Of a stretch of 64,000 nt of DNA, positions 45,880 to 55,674 are shown piece by piece (within the stretch, counting starts at the first letter, position 1; the number at the start of each line of letters is the position of its first letter). Made by a program: the position numbers and the translations under genes. The stretch spans positions 56,936,742 to 57,000,741 of the forward strand of contig JAUPFV010000005.1 of assembly GCA_036936605.1 (NCBI GenBank). The letters are read 5' to 3'. Source of the stretch: Limnanthes douglasii subsp. nivea. Its lineage: Eukaryota; Streptophyta; Magnoliopsida; Brassicales; Limnanthaceae. Under the pieces are notes generated by a model that made no database searches, was not told the origin of the DNA, and saw only the letters and a list, made by a program, of their open reading frames with translations.

Positions 45880-46475
45880 TAGACCTTCTTTTATACACTA
45901 ATTTTTGGAGGGAACTTTTGATCTTAAAATTTTTTGATCAAAAATTTGAGAAAACAAAAATTTCAAACCAAAGTTTAGCGGCAAATAATACTATTATTAC
46001 TCATTACACATACTCCACAAATAGTAATAATTACTTATTGAAAAAAAAGAGTTAAATTACTCCAAAAAAAAATTAGAGAATTTCTTTCACATCATGTAAT
46101 ATCTCAATACCACATCAACCAAAATAAGGGATAATTCTGTCTTTTCTTCTGCAATGAACTTTTCCTTAATAATTGTGCACTATGCTAACAATAACAGCAG
46201 ATCGCCAGGTAGCTGTTGTTAGTGGAAACTAGTATTCTCTTGACTAACGCTGAATTAATTGTATATTAATAATGTGATTTACTAATTAAACACAAAAATG
46301 TGACCCACAAATACAATAGCACTCACTATAAAATATAATATGATACATTATACTTGTATGCGTTTATTTAAAAAATAAAAGTGATTTTTATATTAAAAAG
46401 TTATCTATAAATAAAAATATGAATTGTCAATTTGAATTCGGTTTCTATAGTATCATCCATGTTTATATGATGTCT

Positions 46476-46898
46476 AGTGAGAAAGAAGGATAAAATGAAT
46501 TTGTAATTTGATGTATTTTTCTTAATCTTTTCAGCATCACACACATGTGTATTTATACAAATAGAGTCACTAACAGCCTTGGGAATATTCCCATGTGAGG
46601 TTGTTAGTGAGTAGTGGGTACTGATTGGTTACATGAATAAAAGGCAGTTAGCCATTGTTTGGTTACAGCAATACTAATAAAACCATCTTGATAGAACTGG
46701 GCCTTGATTAAGTTGCTTGGTCTTGATAGCTAACAAGGCCAAAGGCCTAACCCGGTCCAACACCAAAACACACAAGAGAGTACCGTTTAGAGTTAGGGCT
46801 TTAGTGAATTGCTGAGTCTAGAGTTGTCTTCGAACAACTCTTCTTCCTCAGCCTTCCTCTCTTCCACAGAAACCCTAGAGCCACCATGCTCACTGACA
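46476..46898 (-). repeat. 3' LTR of copia element 2
   Basis: 423 bases; element strand starts TGTCAGTGAG and ends CTTTCTCACT. The pol frame runs into it as usual for this family. The polypurine tract is at 46899-46907. Confidence 0.95.
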
Positions 46899-47710
46899 TC
46901 CCCCCTCAAACGCAGAGGCAAAATCGAAAGCCCGAGTTTGTCACGGAGGTAAAGAAATCGAGAGGAAGGAAAAGCCTTTGTGAGAGAATCATCGATTTGG
47001 TCGAGTGAGGGTACATACCGAATCTGGACCAGTCCCTGAAGCACTTGATCTCGAAGAAAATGCACATCGAGCTCGATGTGCTTGGTGCGAGCGTGAAAGA
47101 CCGGGTTGGAGGCAAGGGAGCTAGCCCCAAGGTTGTCGCACCACATGACTGAAGGTGGAATGAGAGGTATTCGAATTTCGGTAAGTAACGATTTCAGCCA
47201 AATCAATTCTGCTGATAGATTAGCTAATGACCGATATTCTGACTCTGTTGAGGATCTGGCCACAACATTTTGTTTCTTTGATGACCAGGAGATGAGAGTT
47301 TCGCCAAGGAAGACGCAGTACGCTCCAATGCTTCGACGATCATCATGGGACGAAGCCCAATCTGTATCAGAGTAGCCATGAAGTTGAAGCTGGTAACAGG
47401 GCTTAATGTGAAGACCTAACCAGCGAGTTCCAGAGAGGTAACGTAACACACGCTTTAAGCTTTGCCAGTGAATAGATGTTGGTTGTTGTTGATACTGGCT
47501 CAGACTATTGACAACATAAGCTATGTCAGGTCTAGTGTGAGTCAGATACTGTAAAGCTCCTAACAGGCTTCTATACTGTGTAGGACACACCAGAGGCAAG
47601 CCATCATGAGCAGAAAGCTGAGTACTAGACGTCATTGGAGATGGACAGGGCTTGGACATGGAAAGTCCTTGAGCACAAAGTAAGGTTTCGATGTACTTGT
47701 GCTGTGTCAA
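46793..47710 (-). pseudogene. Copia RNase H, element 2
   Basis: 305 open codons: LTQHKYIETLLCAQGLSMSK, YRSLLGALQYLTHTRPDIAY, LHGYSDTDWASSHDDRRSIG (first Asp), KKQNVVARSSTESEYRSLAN (Glu), WCDNLGASSLASNPVFHART (Asp) and KHIELDVHFLRDQVLQG. All catalytic residues are present. It ends inside the 3' LTR. A TAG at 47723 separates it from RT, and the first codons of the domain are upstream of the methionine. Confidence 0.9.
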
Positions 47711-47722
47711 ATAAAAACCTCT

Positions 47723-49468
47723 CTAGTCACGATGAACCTCTATTCCAAGGAATAGATGGAGTGACCCCATATCCTTGAGAGAAAACACAGAATTAAGATT
47801 GTGAATGAATTGATTTAGGCAAGCTGTATCATTCCCAGTGACCAGAATATCATCAACATACACCAAAATGAGTAGGACAATAGTCTTGGAGACCAAAAAG
47901 AACAATGAACAATCAGCCTTTGAGTTACTAAAACCCCAACTCAAAAGTGTATCCTGTAGTTTAGAATACCAAGCTCTAGGGGCTTGCTTCACACCATAGA
48001 TAGCTTTGTGTAGTTTGCAGACATATGTAGGATAGGCAGGATCAACAAAGCCCTGAGGCTGTGTCATGTACACAGTTTCTTGTAACACACCATTGAGAAA
48101 TGCATTATTGATGTCAAGCTGCCTTACTGGCCATCCCTTAGACACAACAATAGTAAGAATGACCCTTACAGTAGAAGCCTTAATAACCGGGCTAAAAGTT
48201 TCATAGAAATCAACCCCAGGTGTTTGGTGAAAACCCTTAGCAACCAACCGTGCTTTGTGTCTTTGAATAGACCCATCCAGACCATATTTGAGTTTATAAA
48301 CCCACTTGCAGCCAATAACTGTAGATGAGTCAGTCACTGGCACTAGAGACAAGGTGTGATTAGCCAACACAGCTTTGTATTCACTCACCATAGCTTGCTG
48401 CCACTTAGGATTCCCAACAGCTTCAGAGAACTTTGTAGGTTCAACCAAACCTTTATCAGTAGTAACAAGAGACCCCACATAAAGAATTTTAGGTTTAGAA
48501 ATGCCACTTTTCTGCCTAGTTTGCATTGTGTAAGTGTTTGGTAGGTTTTGGGAAGAGTCAGTAGGATTATGGTTAGGAAAGGGTAGTTCAATAGTCAATG
48601 TAGGTGTAGGTAGTGAGGGCTGGTGGCTAGTGACTTGTGGAGAGTTAAGGATATTTTGGTTGGCTGTAGATAGAGACTGTGAATTTGAGAGCCTGGTTGT
48701 CTTAGAAGAGTCAGATAGAGAGTTGGATGTAGATTTCTGGTGCTGCAAAGGATTAGGACATAGAGAAGTAGGCTGTTCAGTTGAAGTAGGAGAGTTAGTC
48801 CCCTCAGATGGTACCTTTTCATTTGTCACAGACCCTGTAGGAAAGCTAGGTAACCATAAGTGAACAGAAGACATAGAAACAGACTCAGTTTGACATGTAT
48901 TTAGGAAACCAGTAGAGAAAGAAAAGTCCTCTTCATTGAACACTACATTTCGAGAAATAAACAACCTCCCATTAGAGCTAAGACATCTATAACCTTTGTG
49001 ACTTTGACTGTATCCTAGGAAAACACATTTAATAGAATGAAATTGAAATTTATGTGTTTGATAGGGTCTTAGGCAAGGAAAGCAGGAGCAACCAAAGGTT
49101 TTTAGGCTTAGATAGTTAGGTTTTTTATGAAAGAGTGTTTCAAAGGGAGACTTATCATGAAGAATAGGAGTAGGCAGTCTATTAATCAAATAGACACTGG
49201 TTTCAAAAGCTTCAACCCAATACTTGTAGGGTAGGTGTGCCTGAGCTAGAAGAGTGAGACCAGACTCCATAATATGTCTGTGTTTTCTCTCAGCCCTGCC
49301 ATTCTGGGCTGAGGTATGTGGACATGACCTTCGTAATAAGAACCCACTGTCCTTAGCTAGTAAAAGCAGAGGCCTAAACTCACCCTCCCAATCACATTGA
49401 ACAGCTTTGATAGACCTGTCAAACTGATTTTCAACCAAAGTTTTAAAGGTTTTGAATGTTTCAAACAC
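47723..49468 (-). pseudogene. Copia integrase core and reverse transcriptase, element 2
   Basis: 581 open codons. Integrase: [12 protein letters not shown] (second Asp), [20 protein letters not shown] (Glu), [21 protein letters not shown] serine/threonine/proline-rich linker of about 150 residues follows. [62 protein letters not shown] (Asp), [35 protein letters not shown] (Y-V-D-D) and LGIEVHRD. Ends in TAG at 47723-47725. Upstream a TAG at 49469-49471 replaces what is Gln in element 1, so the integrase start is in a separate piece. Confidence 0.92.
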
Positions 49469-49471
49469 CTA

Positions 49472-49765
49472 ACTCTTATCTCTAATAGGATACATCTATG
49501 TATACCTAGAGAAATCATCTAAGAACAACACATAGTACCTACACCCATTACTAGATTGAATAAGAGCAGGGCCCCAGACATCAGTATGTATTAGGTCAAG
49601 AACATTCACAGCATGAGAGCTAGAGATAGAATATGGTAGACTGTGAGACTTGCCTAACTGGCAAGCCTCACAAAAAGAGATTGTATTACTCAACACTGAA
49701 TTCCACTTACAAGACTTAAGAACAGAATTTAAAACATTTTGAGATGGATGGCCAAGCTTCCTATG
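49472..49765 (-). pseudogene. Copia integrase N-terminal part, element 2
   Basis: Directly after the Gag-protease stop the frame reads HRKLGHPSQNVL (zinc His pair), CEACQLGKSHSLPYSISSSH (Cys pair) and LDLIHTDVWGPALIQSSNGC (first catalytic Asp), then FLDDFSRYT. A TAG at 49496-49498 replaces the Trp of R-Y-T-W. Both stops that bound it are single-base changes of C to T type on one strand or the other. Confidence 0.88.
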
Positions 49766-51280
49766 TCATCCATCTTTGACAGACTGAGAGATACTAGTAG
49801 AGAAAGCAGTAGGAAACCCTAGCCTAGGACCAGATTGTGACTTAGAAAAGATATCCATCTTGTAGAGACCATCTTCAGACCTCCCTCTGAGCAGGATACT
49901 CCCTGTTACCTTGTCCTTCACAAGACAAAAAACTTTATGAAACTCAACAAAAACATTATTATGATTAGTTAATTGATAGACAGACAGTAGATTCTTGTTA
50001 ATTCTAGGTACATGAAGAATATTATTTAAGCAGATAGGTTTTCTGGTTAGGGAATGTAGGGTGGAATGGCCAATGTGAGAAATGGGGAGTCTCTCACCAC
50101 TACCAACAAGGATAGATTTGTTACCTGAGTACTCAGTCCTCTGTGTCATTTGACTAGTGCTTCCTGTGACATGGTGACTAGCACCACTGTCAGCATACCA
50201 GATCCCTTCTCCTGTAGAGTCTTGTGTTGCAACTAGAGCATTCTGATCTCCTTCTGATCTAGCTTGATCAGAAGATGTAGAACCCATTACTGAGGGATCA
50301 TCCCTGTAGTAGCAAACAACAGCAGAGTGACCAAACTTTCCACAGATTTGGCAGGTTGGTTTGTTCTGTGAGAACCTTCTTCCTCTGCCTCTATAGAAAC
50401 CACTTCTACCTCTAGGACCATAGTTGTAATTATAGCCAGATCTGCCTCTAAATCCTCTTTGATTAACACCTCTGTTGTTCTGAAAGTATCCTCTCTGGTT
50501 TGAGTTAGAAGGCTGTTGTTTTGAGTCACTCCTGTGGGTGACATTAGCACTAGAGATGTTAATGCTGGAAACTAAGTTTTGTAGCCCTGTGAGTTGCTCA
50601 AGTCTGCTTTCATACGTGAGCAGACTTGTTTGAAGGTCAAGCCAACCTAGTCCCTCCTTGTCAGCAAGACTGACTACAATTGGTGTATACTCTGCATCAA
50701 GACCTGCAAGTACTTGTGTTAATAGATCATCAATGGATGTCAGGAAACCAGCTAGAATTAGATTGTCAAAAATCAGCTTCATTTTGTTTAAGTAATCAAA
50801 CATTGTCGAGGCTCCTTTACGAGTTCTTTGAAACTCAACCTTGTAATATGTCACCCTTGCTCTAGTCTGTGAACCAGACAATTTGCCAGCAGCCTCCCAA
50901 AGACCTTTAGCTGACTGTTCTTCCATGAGTTGAGCTGCTATTTCAGGACTCATAGTAGAGTAGAGCCATCCAAGCAGCAGCTGGTCCTTTGAAACCCATT
51001 CTTCAAAATCTGAATTTTCTATCATTATGCCCTCTGTGTTTGTCACAAACTTGGGAGGACATACCTTTTCTCCAGTGATGTAACTCCATAGTTTGTTACC
51101 CTTTATCATAGGTAACAAAACAGTCTTCCATAGAAGATAATTGCTTCTATCTAAGCGAATGTTATTAACATTGCTGATTGGGTGCAGGTGTAGGTTTTTT
51201 GAGGAGAAAGATGAGCTGTTGGAGAAGATGGACCCAATGGAGTCTGAGCTGAAGGATGGTGAATCATTTGGAGTAGCCAT
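49766..51280 (-). CDS. Copia Gag-protease, element 2
   Basis: 504 open codons from MATPNDSPSFSSDSIGSIFS. Gag: NYLLWKTVLLPMIKGNKLWS (about residues 48-67), QLLLGWLYSTMSPEIAAQLM, VTYYKVEFQRTRKGASTMFD, LLTQVLAGLDAEYTPIVVSL. A Gly/Arg/Asn-rich stretch precedes the zinc knuckle CQICGKFGHSAVVCYY (CX2CX4HX4C). Protease: GIWYADSGASHHVTGSTSQM near residues 360-380 with an intact D-S-G. The frame ends in TGA at 49766-49768 where Trp (G-W-H) is expected, so this is the N-terminal part of a former Gag-Pol. As an open frame it is undamaged. Confidence 0.88.
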   Translation of the reverse strand: MATPNDSPSFSSDSIGSIFSNSSSFSSKNLHLHPISNVNNIRLDRSNYLLWKTVLLPMIKGNKLWSYITGEKVCPPKFVTNTEGIMIENSDFEEWVSKDQLLLGWLYSTMSPEIAAQLMEEQSAKGLWEAAGKLSGSQTRARVTYYKVEFQRTRKGASTMFDYLNKMKLIFDNLILAGFLTSIDDLLTQVLAGLDAEYTPIVVSLADKEGLGWLDLQTSLLTYESRLEQLTGLQNLVSSINISSANVTHRSDSKQQPSNSNQRGYFQNNRGVNQRGFRGRSGYNYNYGPRGRSGFYRGRGRRFSQNKPTCQICGKFGHSAVVCYYRDDPSVMGSTSSDQARSEGDQNALVATQDSTGEGIWYADSGASHHVTGSTSQMTQRTEYSGNKSILVGSGERLPISHIGHSTLHSLTRKPICLNNILHVPRINKNLLSVYQLTNHNNVFVEFHKVFCLVKDKVTGSILLRGRSEDGLYKMDIFSKSQSGPRLGFPTAFSTSISQSVKDG

Positions 51281-51298
51281 TGAAGACTCAAGAGCTGT

Positions 51299-51310
51299 GC
51301 TCTGATACTA
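51299..51310 (-). other. Primer-binding site of copia element 2
   Basis: The minus strand reads TAGTATCAGAGC, one base from the initiator-Met site TGGTATCAGAGC, touching the 5' LTR. Confidence 0.88.
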
Positions 51311-51732
51311 AGTGAGAAAGAAGGATAAAATGAATTTGTAATTTGATGTATTTTCCTTAATCTTTTCAGTATCACACCCATGTGTATTTATACAAATAGA
51401 GTCACTAACAGCCTTGGGAATATTCCCATGTGAGGTTGTTAGTGAGTAGTGGGTACTGATTGGTTACATGAATAAAAGGCAGTTAGCCATTGTTTGGTTA
51501 CAGCAATATTAATAAAACCATCTTGATAGAACTGGGCCTTGATTAAGTTGCTTGGTCTTGATAGCTAACAAGGCCAAAGGCCTAACCGGTCCAACACCAA
51601 AACACACAAGAGAGTACAATTTATAGTTAGGGCTTTAATGAAGTGCTGAGTCTAGAGTTGTCTTCGAACAACTCTTCTTCCTCAGCCTTCCTTTTTTCCA
51701 CAGAAACCCTAGAGCCACCATACTCACTGACA
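51311..51732 (-). repeat. 5' LTR of copia element 2
   Basis: 422 bases, pairs with 46476-46898. About twelve substitutions and one single-base indel separate them by eye. Confidence 0.95.
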
Positions 51733-52322
51733 TGTCTGATAATTGAAAGCGGGTTTATCCGTTATGTGAAGGTTTTGCTGATTGATGTGTGACGATGGAT
51801 CAGTATCTTCAATTCATTAATCTCGAGATCGTAAGGTTATGACTGGCAGGTTGAATGAAGTTTTCATGTGAATGAATGAGCGCTGATAATAGATAGTGTT
51901 CAGACTTGTACCTATTAAATGGTCGGTGCATTGGCGTAGATTTAAGGTTGACACTACGTGTTTTGTTTTAATAAAACTATATAGTTTTGATAAGAAACGG
52001 GTTGCTTTTCAGATTAAGCATCATTGTTTAATTTCGGTAGTTGTCTTTGATGACGTGAACGGTTCGTATTATATATTTTATTTTGGTCCTCAAAATTGTA
52101 ACAAAAAGAAATTTTCATCGTGTAACAATTTGATAGTTTTTTGCATTCGCGCTTAAACTAAATTATTTTATTCCCTGTCATATTTTTCATGCATGATAGG
52201 CTGAGATAAAAGTATTTGTAGATTTTTTTACTTAATTTATAATTATAATAATATATATAATCATATTTAATAAAATAACATTTATTATCCCGTGGCAAAA
52301 TTGGTCTCATTCTGTACTATCA

Positions 52323-52414
52323 TGTTTCGAGAGGGGATGACCAACGGATATTCATTAATTATAAATGTTGTTTCGAGAGGGGATGACCAACAGATATTCA
52401 TTAATTACAAGTGT
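52323..52414. repeat. 46-bp tandem duplication
   Basis: TGTTTCGAGAGGGGATGACC begins at 52323 and 52369, with only a few differences between the units. Confidence 0.9.
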
Positions 52415-52557
52415 TGGTCATTTATTAACTCTGTTAAAAGTAGGTTTTAATAGAGATTTTTTTTTACGATTATACGAGTGTTGGATCACCTATATGATTA
52501 GATAAAATTTGTTGATTTTTTTTTAACTATGATTCAGATGTAGAGTGTCTAATGATT

Positions 52558-52777
52558 GCCTCCAAGGGGGTAGCCGAGTTGGTTGAGTATGACATTCTTA
52601 TGACCAAAAAGATCATGAGTTCGAGTCCCTCTACATACGCTTTCTCGGTTGAGTCTGTCACCTTGTGTGGTTTACCTTCTGGCGTTGGTTTGCAGGCTAT
52701 CGCGTCAGGCTGAGGGTTTACCCTGTGCGCACTCATTGCACTCTGAGTAGCGGCTGCGGGTTCCCTCCGAAAAAAAA
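52558..52777 (+). mobile_element. tRNA-derived SINE, about 220 bp
   Basis: The head has a polymerase III A-box (TAGCCGAGTTGG, 52571-52582) and B-box (GAGTTCGAGTCCC, 52617-52629). The body has GGGTTTACCCTGTGCGCAC and AGTAGCGGCTGCGGGTTCCC, recalling Au-type SINEs of plants, and it ends in an A-run. A perfect 16-bp target duplication, AGAGTGTCTAATGATT, flanks it at 52542-52557 and 52778-52793. It has no protein coding role. Confidence 0.92.
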
Positions 52778-53299
52778 AGAGTGTCTAATGATTTTAAAGG
52801 TTAAGACAAGTTGTGAAAGACAAATAGTCATTGTATCGAAAAAATTATATGTTGTGCTGAAATAGGTTGGCCTGAAGGTGGATGGTTTGAAGCGATATAA
52901 TCAGAAGCACCATTTCATCCGAAACAAGCTAGATCGTAGCACTACCGTTTGGGACAAAGCGGAGTATTATATTTGTTAGGTTTTCTAAAATAATTAGGTC
53001 TTATATATTTAGTGTGTGTTTTTATATTAATTGTATTTCCTATATTAACTGCGTCTTTTATATTAATTAAGATTTGATATTTAGAAGATTTCCTATATGA
53101 AGTATGAGTTATTTTAGTCGTTGATTAATAAGCTTTAATTTGGAGCGTCTGATGAAGAATTAGGGTTTTCCCTAAACCTATAAATAGAAGAAGATATTTT
53201 TATGCAGTATGTGGCGTGACTGGGATGCGATTACGCAAGATGCATATTTCATGATAGAGTGAAATAGCTTTAGGTCTTTTGAGAGATAACTTTATTTCT

Positions 53300-54090
53300 G
53301 AGAGTAGGGTTGACCATGGAGAGGAAAATATGGCTTTTATCCACACTAACTTGAACACCCAATAGTGAGAATAAATCATCAGACCATCTTTGGTGAGATG
53401 GGGGAATTAAGCTCACCGTGATAGAAAATCATTAAGTCATCAACAAAACACACGACAAAAATCATTAAGTCATTAGCAATACATAGCTTCATTATTTTGA
53501 GTTTATGACACTTCTAGTGGAAGTTTAAGTTTTGGTTATTGCTTTTATCCTTGAGAATAGAGGACATGATTTGTATTACGTGAGCGAAAAAATAAATGAG
53601 AGAATGGGTTGCACTTCCAAAGGCATTTCATGCGAGAGAATGGGTTGCGAGAGTTGAGATACATTCAATGATCCAAGTGATCATCATTTCTGAGAAGCCA
53701 ATGGTGATAAGGATGTCCAAAATGAGGTACTAGAGAACGTTGCTAAAGACTTTCATGAGGTCTATTTTTAAAGAAACCCTTTTGCTTTTACTATTGGTAT
53801 TGTAGCACCAGAGAAGTTTTTGGAAAAGTATAAATATTATCTGAGATGTTTTTACCGGTTACAAAGACCGACTGTATTTTTTCTAATTAAATAAAGGAAA
53901 AAGCCTTTGATTTTATTGGTCAAAAGTTTGGAAATGATCTTGAAAACTATATTATATAATACAATTATCCTAAAATCGTTATCAATAACGGTGGAGTCCT
54001 TCTTTAGAATAGTGACGTAGTGGAGTTCCAAGAAGTTTCCAGACGACCTGAGTTAAAAAAACCAGAAGACCTCATTGTAGATATCCTTAC
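53300..54090 (-). pseudogene. LINE reverse transcriptase, copy 2
   Basis: Broken frames give MRSSGFFNSGRLETSWNSTT near 54060, PPLLITILG and SFPNF-x-PIKSKAFSFI (the K-I-L-A-N-R-L region). FAHVIQIMSSILKDKSNNQN near 53565 follows, then KLKIMKLCIANDLMIF and VVCFVDDLMIFYHGE at 53400-53480. The last is the F-A-D-D catalytic box, here present twice through an 11-residue duplication. HIFLSMVNPTLRNKVIS follows. The enzyme is dead by stops and frameshifts. Confidence 0.7.
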
Positions 54091-54703
54091 CCCATAATAT
54101 TATAAGACTTTAAAAATATAAATATGAAACTATTAAGCTACGTTCATTTATTATTGTTAATGCGATTTAAAACAAATTCAATCTCTTCCACTTTTACTGA
54201 TCAAATCATAAAAACTTTATCTAGCGAGTTGTCTCTATCCAGAGCCGGGTAACCAGGAGGGTTCCTAATGCCAAGAAAGTATTTGAAATGACTAACGAGA
54301 ACATCGACAACACAGTAAGGATTGGTTACCAGTTCGCCTTAATTATTTGAGATCGAGACAATCTTGTTATGAATGATACGAGTTTTGATACTATTGTCAA
54401 AGAATTTTTTGTTTCTATTTCCAAGTTTGAGCAAGTTCTCTATAAAACAAATCTTAATAAAGGATTCTGCAACTCTTCTAAGGAAGATAAATTTAGAGAA
54501 ACCTTCAATTTAGTTAGAGACAAGAGAAGAGTTTGTGTAATTTTGTGCTTGAAAGGAATAAGCATGAAAGAGGTCTTATTGGGAACTAGAAACACGATTG
54601 GTGATGTCACTGTATTCTTTGCGGTTAAGATATCAAAGAGAGAATTAGAGTCATAAGAGTTTTAGGAGACCTGATTCATACCAAGAGTTGAAGTGGGAAT
54701 GTT

Positions 54704-55100
54704 CTAGTTAATAGGGAAAATATCTTTGAATTTAGGGTGAAATTTCCACATGTTGAAGAATTCTTTAAAGGTTTTTTTTACGCATTTGAAGAGTGACCAA
54801 ATTAAAAGTAACATTAGTGTGATCAGAAGATCAGGGAAAGCTGTACAAAATAATAGACATGGGGAAACAATAATCCCAGTTATTGTTGACAAGAAAACGA
54901 TCAATCTTCTAAAATATAGGGTTAATGGAATTCTTGTTGAGCCATGTAAACTAGAATCTCGTGGAACGGAGACCGCTAAACTTGATGGTTCCAGAAATAT
55001 CCGGACCCTTATCCGAGCCACAACTGCTCTGATTCTTAAATATTCTAGGTCAGTATATCGTGGTATCGAGCTGTCCAACATCTTGGGACGATTTTTTATT
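54704..55100 (-). pseudogene. LINE endonuclease C-terminal part, copy 2
   Basis: In alternating frames: FTWLNKNSINPIFRRLDRFL (R-L-D-R block), VNNNWDY, SDHTNVTFNLVTLQMR (S-D-H motif) and FFNMWKFHPKFKDIFPIN, the linker into RT. Open frames of 148 codons on minus and 121 on plus here are frame mixtures of this remnant. Confidence 0.62.
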
Positions 55101-55561
55101 CTGCTAAGAAATTGATCACCAAAGGCTGGGTATATCTGATGCCCACTCAATGATATTTTTTCAAACCATCGGCCCGAAATTGCATGGCCTATTTATCGGA
55201 ATAATTTCTCTCTTGTTTTTTTATAAGTTACTTAAGATATTATTTTGGTCATGTGCTTACTGGACCTTCTTATCTTGTTTGATTCAGGCCCATTGGCCTT
55301 GTTGAAAAATAGATTGTTTCACAATCTAAGACATGTCTTCTATTTACTAGACGCGTGTTGCTTGTGATTCTTCATAAAAACGCATGAGGCTCTAATGATG
55401 GTACTAGTTCTCTAGCCTTGCAAGTGTGTCAGACCATGACACGTGTCTCCCAATTATTCAAGGCGCGTCAATTGGTTCTTTCAAAAAAAGACTTTTGAGC
55501 TTCTTGAGGCTTCAATCGATTCCGTTTCTCCATGAAAGTACCTATTGCAGAGGATGTTTCT

Positions 55562-55570
55562 CTATAAATA
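55562..55570 (+). promoter_or_regulatory. TATA box of antisense gene, copy B
   Basis: CTATAAATA, 113 bases before the antisense ATG at 55675. A CACGTG core is at about 55440. The arrangement matches copy A (5791-5803). Confidence 0.5.
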
Positions 55571-55674
55571 CCTCTCACAACTTCATTATTCATCGTTAGA
55601 GCATTATAGAGAGAGAAAGTAAGGTTTTGAGCTCGGTATTTCTAGAGAGATAAAGTACACTACCACTACTGTTT

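Larger units (their letters stand above)
43723..45880 (-). mobile_element. Mariner-like element remnant with Stowaway-type end
   Basis: The left end is TACTCCATTCGTCCCATTAT, close to the plant Stowaway/mariner-like terminus CTCCCTCCGTCCC next to a TA target. To its right lies the N-terminal part of a mariner-like transposase on the minus strand. The catalytic domain is missing between about 43860 and 43944. The other terminal repeat was not found, so the right boundary is only the start of the gene. Confidence 0.6.
46471..51737 (-). mobile_element. Ty1/copia retrotransposon, element 2 (Ale/Retrofit-like), nearly complete
   Basis: LTRs 46476-46898 and 51311-51732 are flanked by the perfect 5-bp target duplication TGTCT at 46471-46475 and 51733-51737. 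Gag and Pol fill the interior in one reading frame broken only by a few stops. The LTRs differ at about twelve positions by eye, so the insertion is the youngest complete element in the window. On the element strand the LTR runs TG...CT. Polypurine tract GAGGGGGGA and PBS are present. Confidence 0.95.
53280..55120 (-). mobile_element. L1-like LINE fragment, copy 2
   Basis: Minus-strand frames run from the end of the endonuclease (about 55080) to RT (about 53300). The 5' part (ORF1 and most of the endonuclease) and everything after the RT catalytic box are missing. It is a different LINE family from copy 1: the RT residues and the linker (FFNMWKFHPKFKDI here, FKFLNMWCLNEYF there) differ. Confidence 0.72.

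Noticed and set aside
48534..48863. 109-codon frame on plus
   Set aside because: Opposite the Ser/Thr/Pro-rich linker of copia element 2; a shadow frame.
54750..55115. 121-codon frame on plus
   Set aside because: It is the complement of the LINE copy 2 endonuclease end, which has recognisable motifs on minus.
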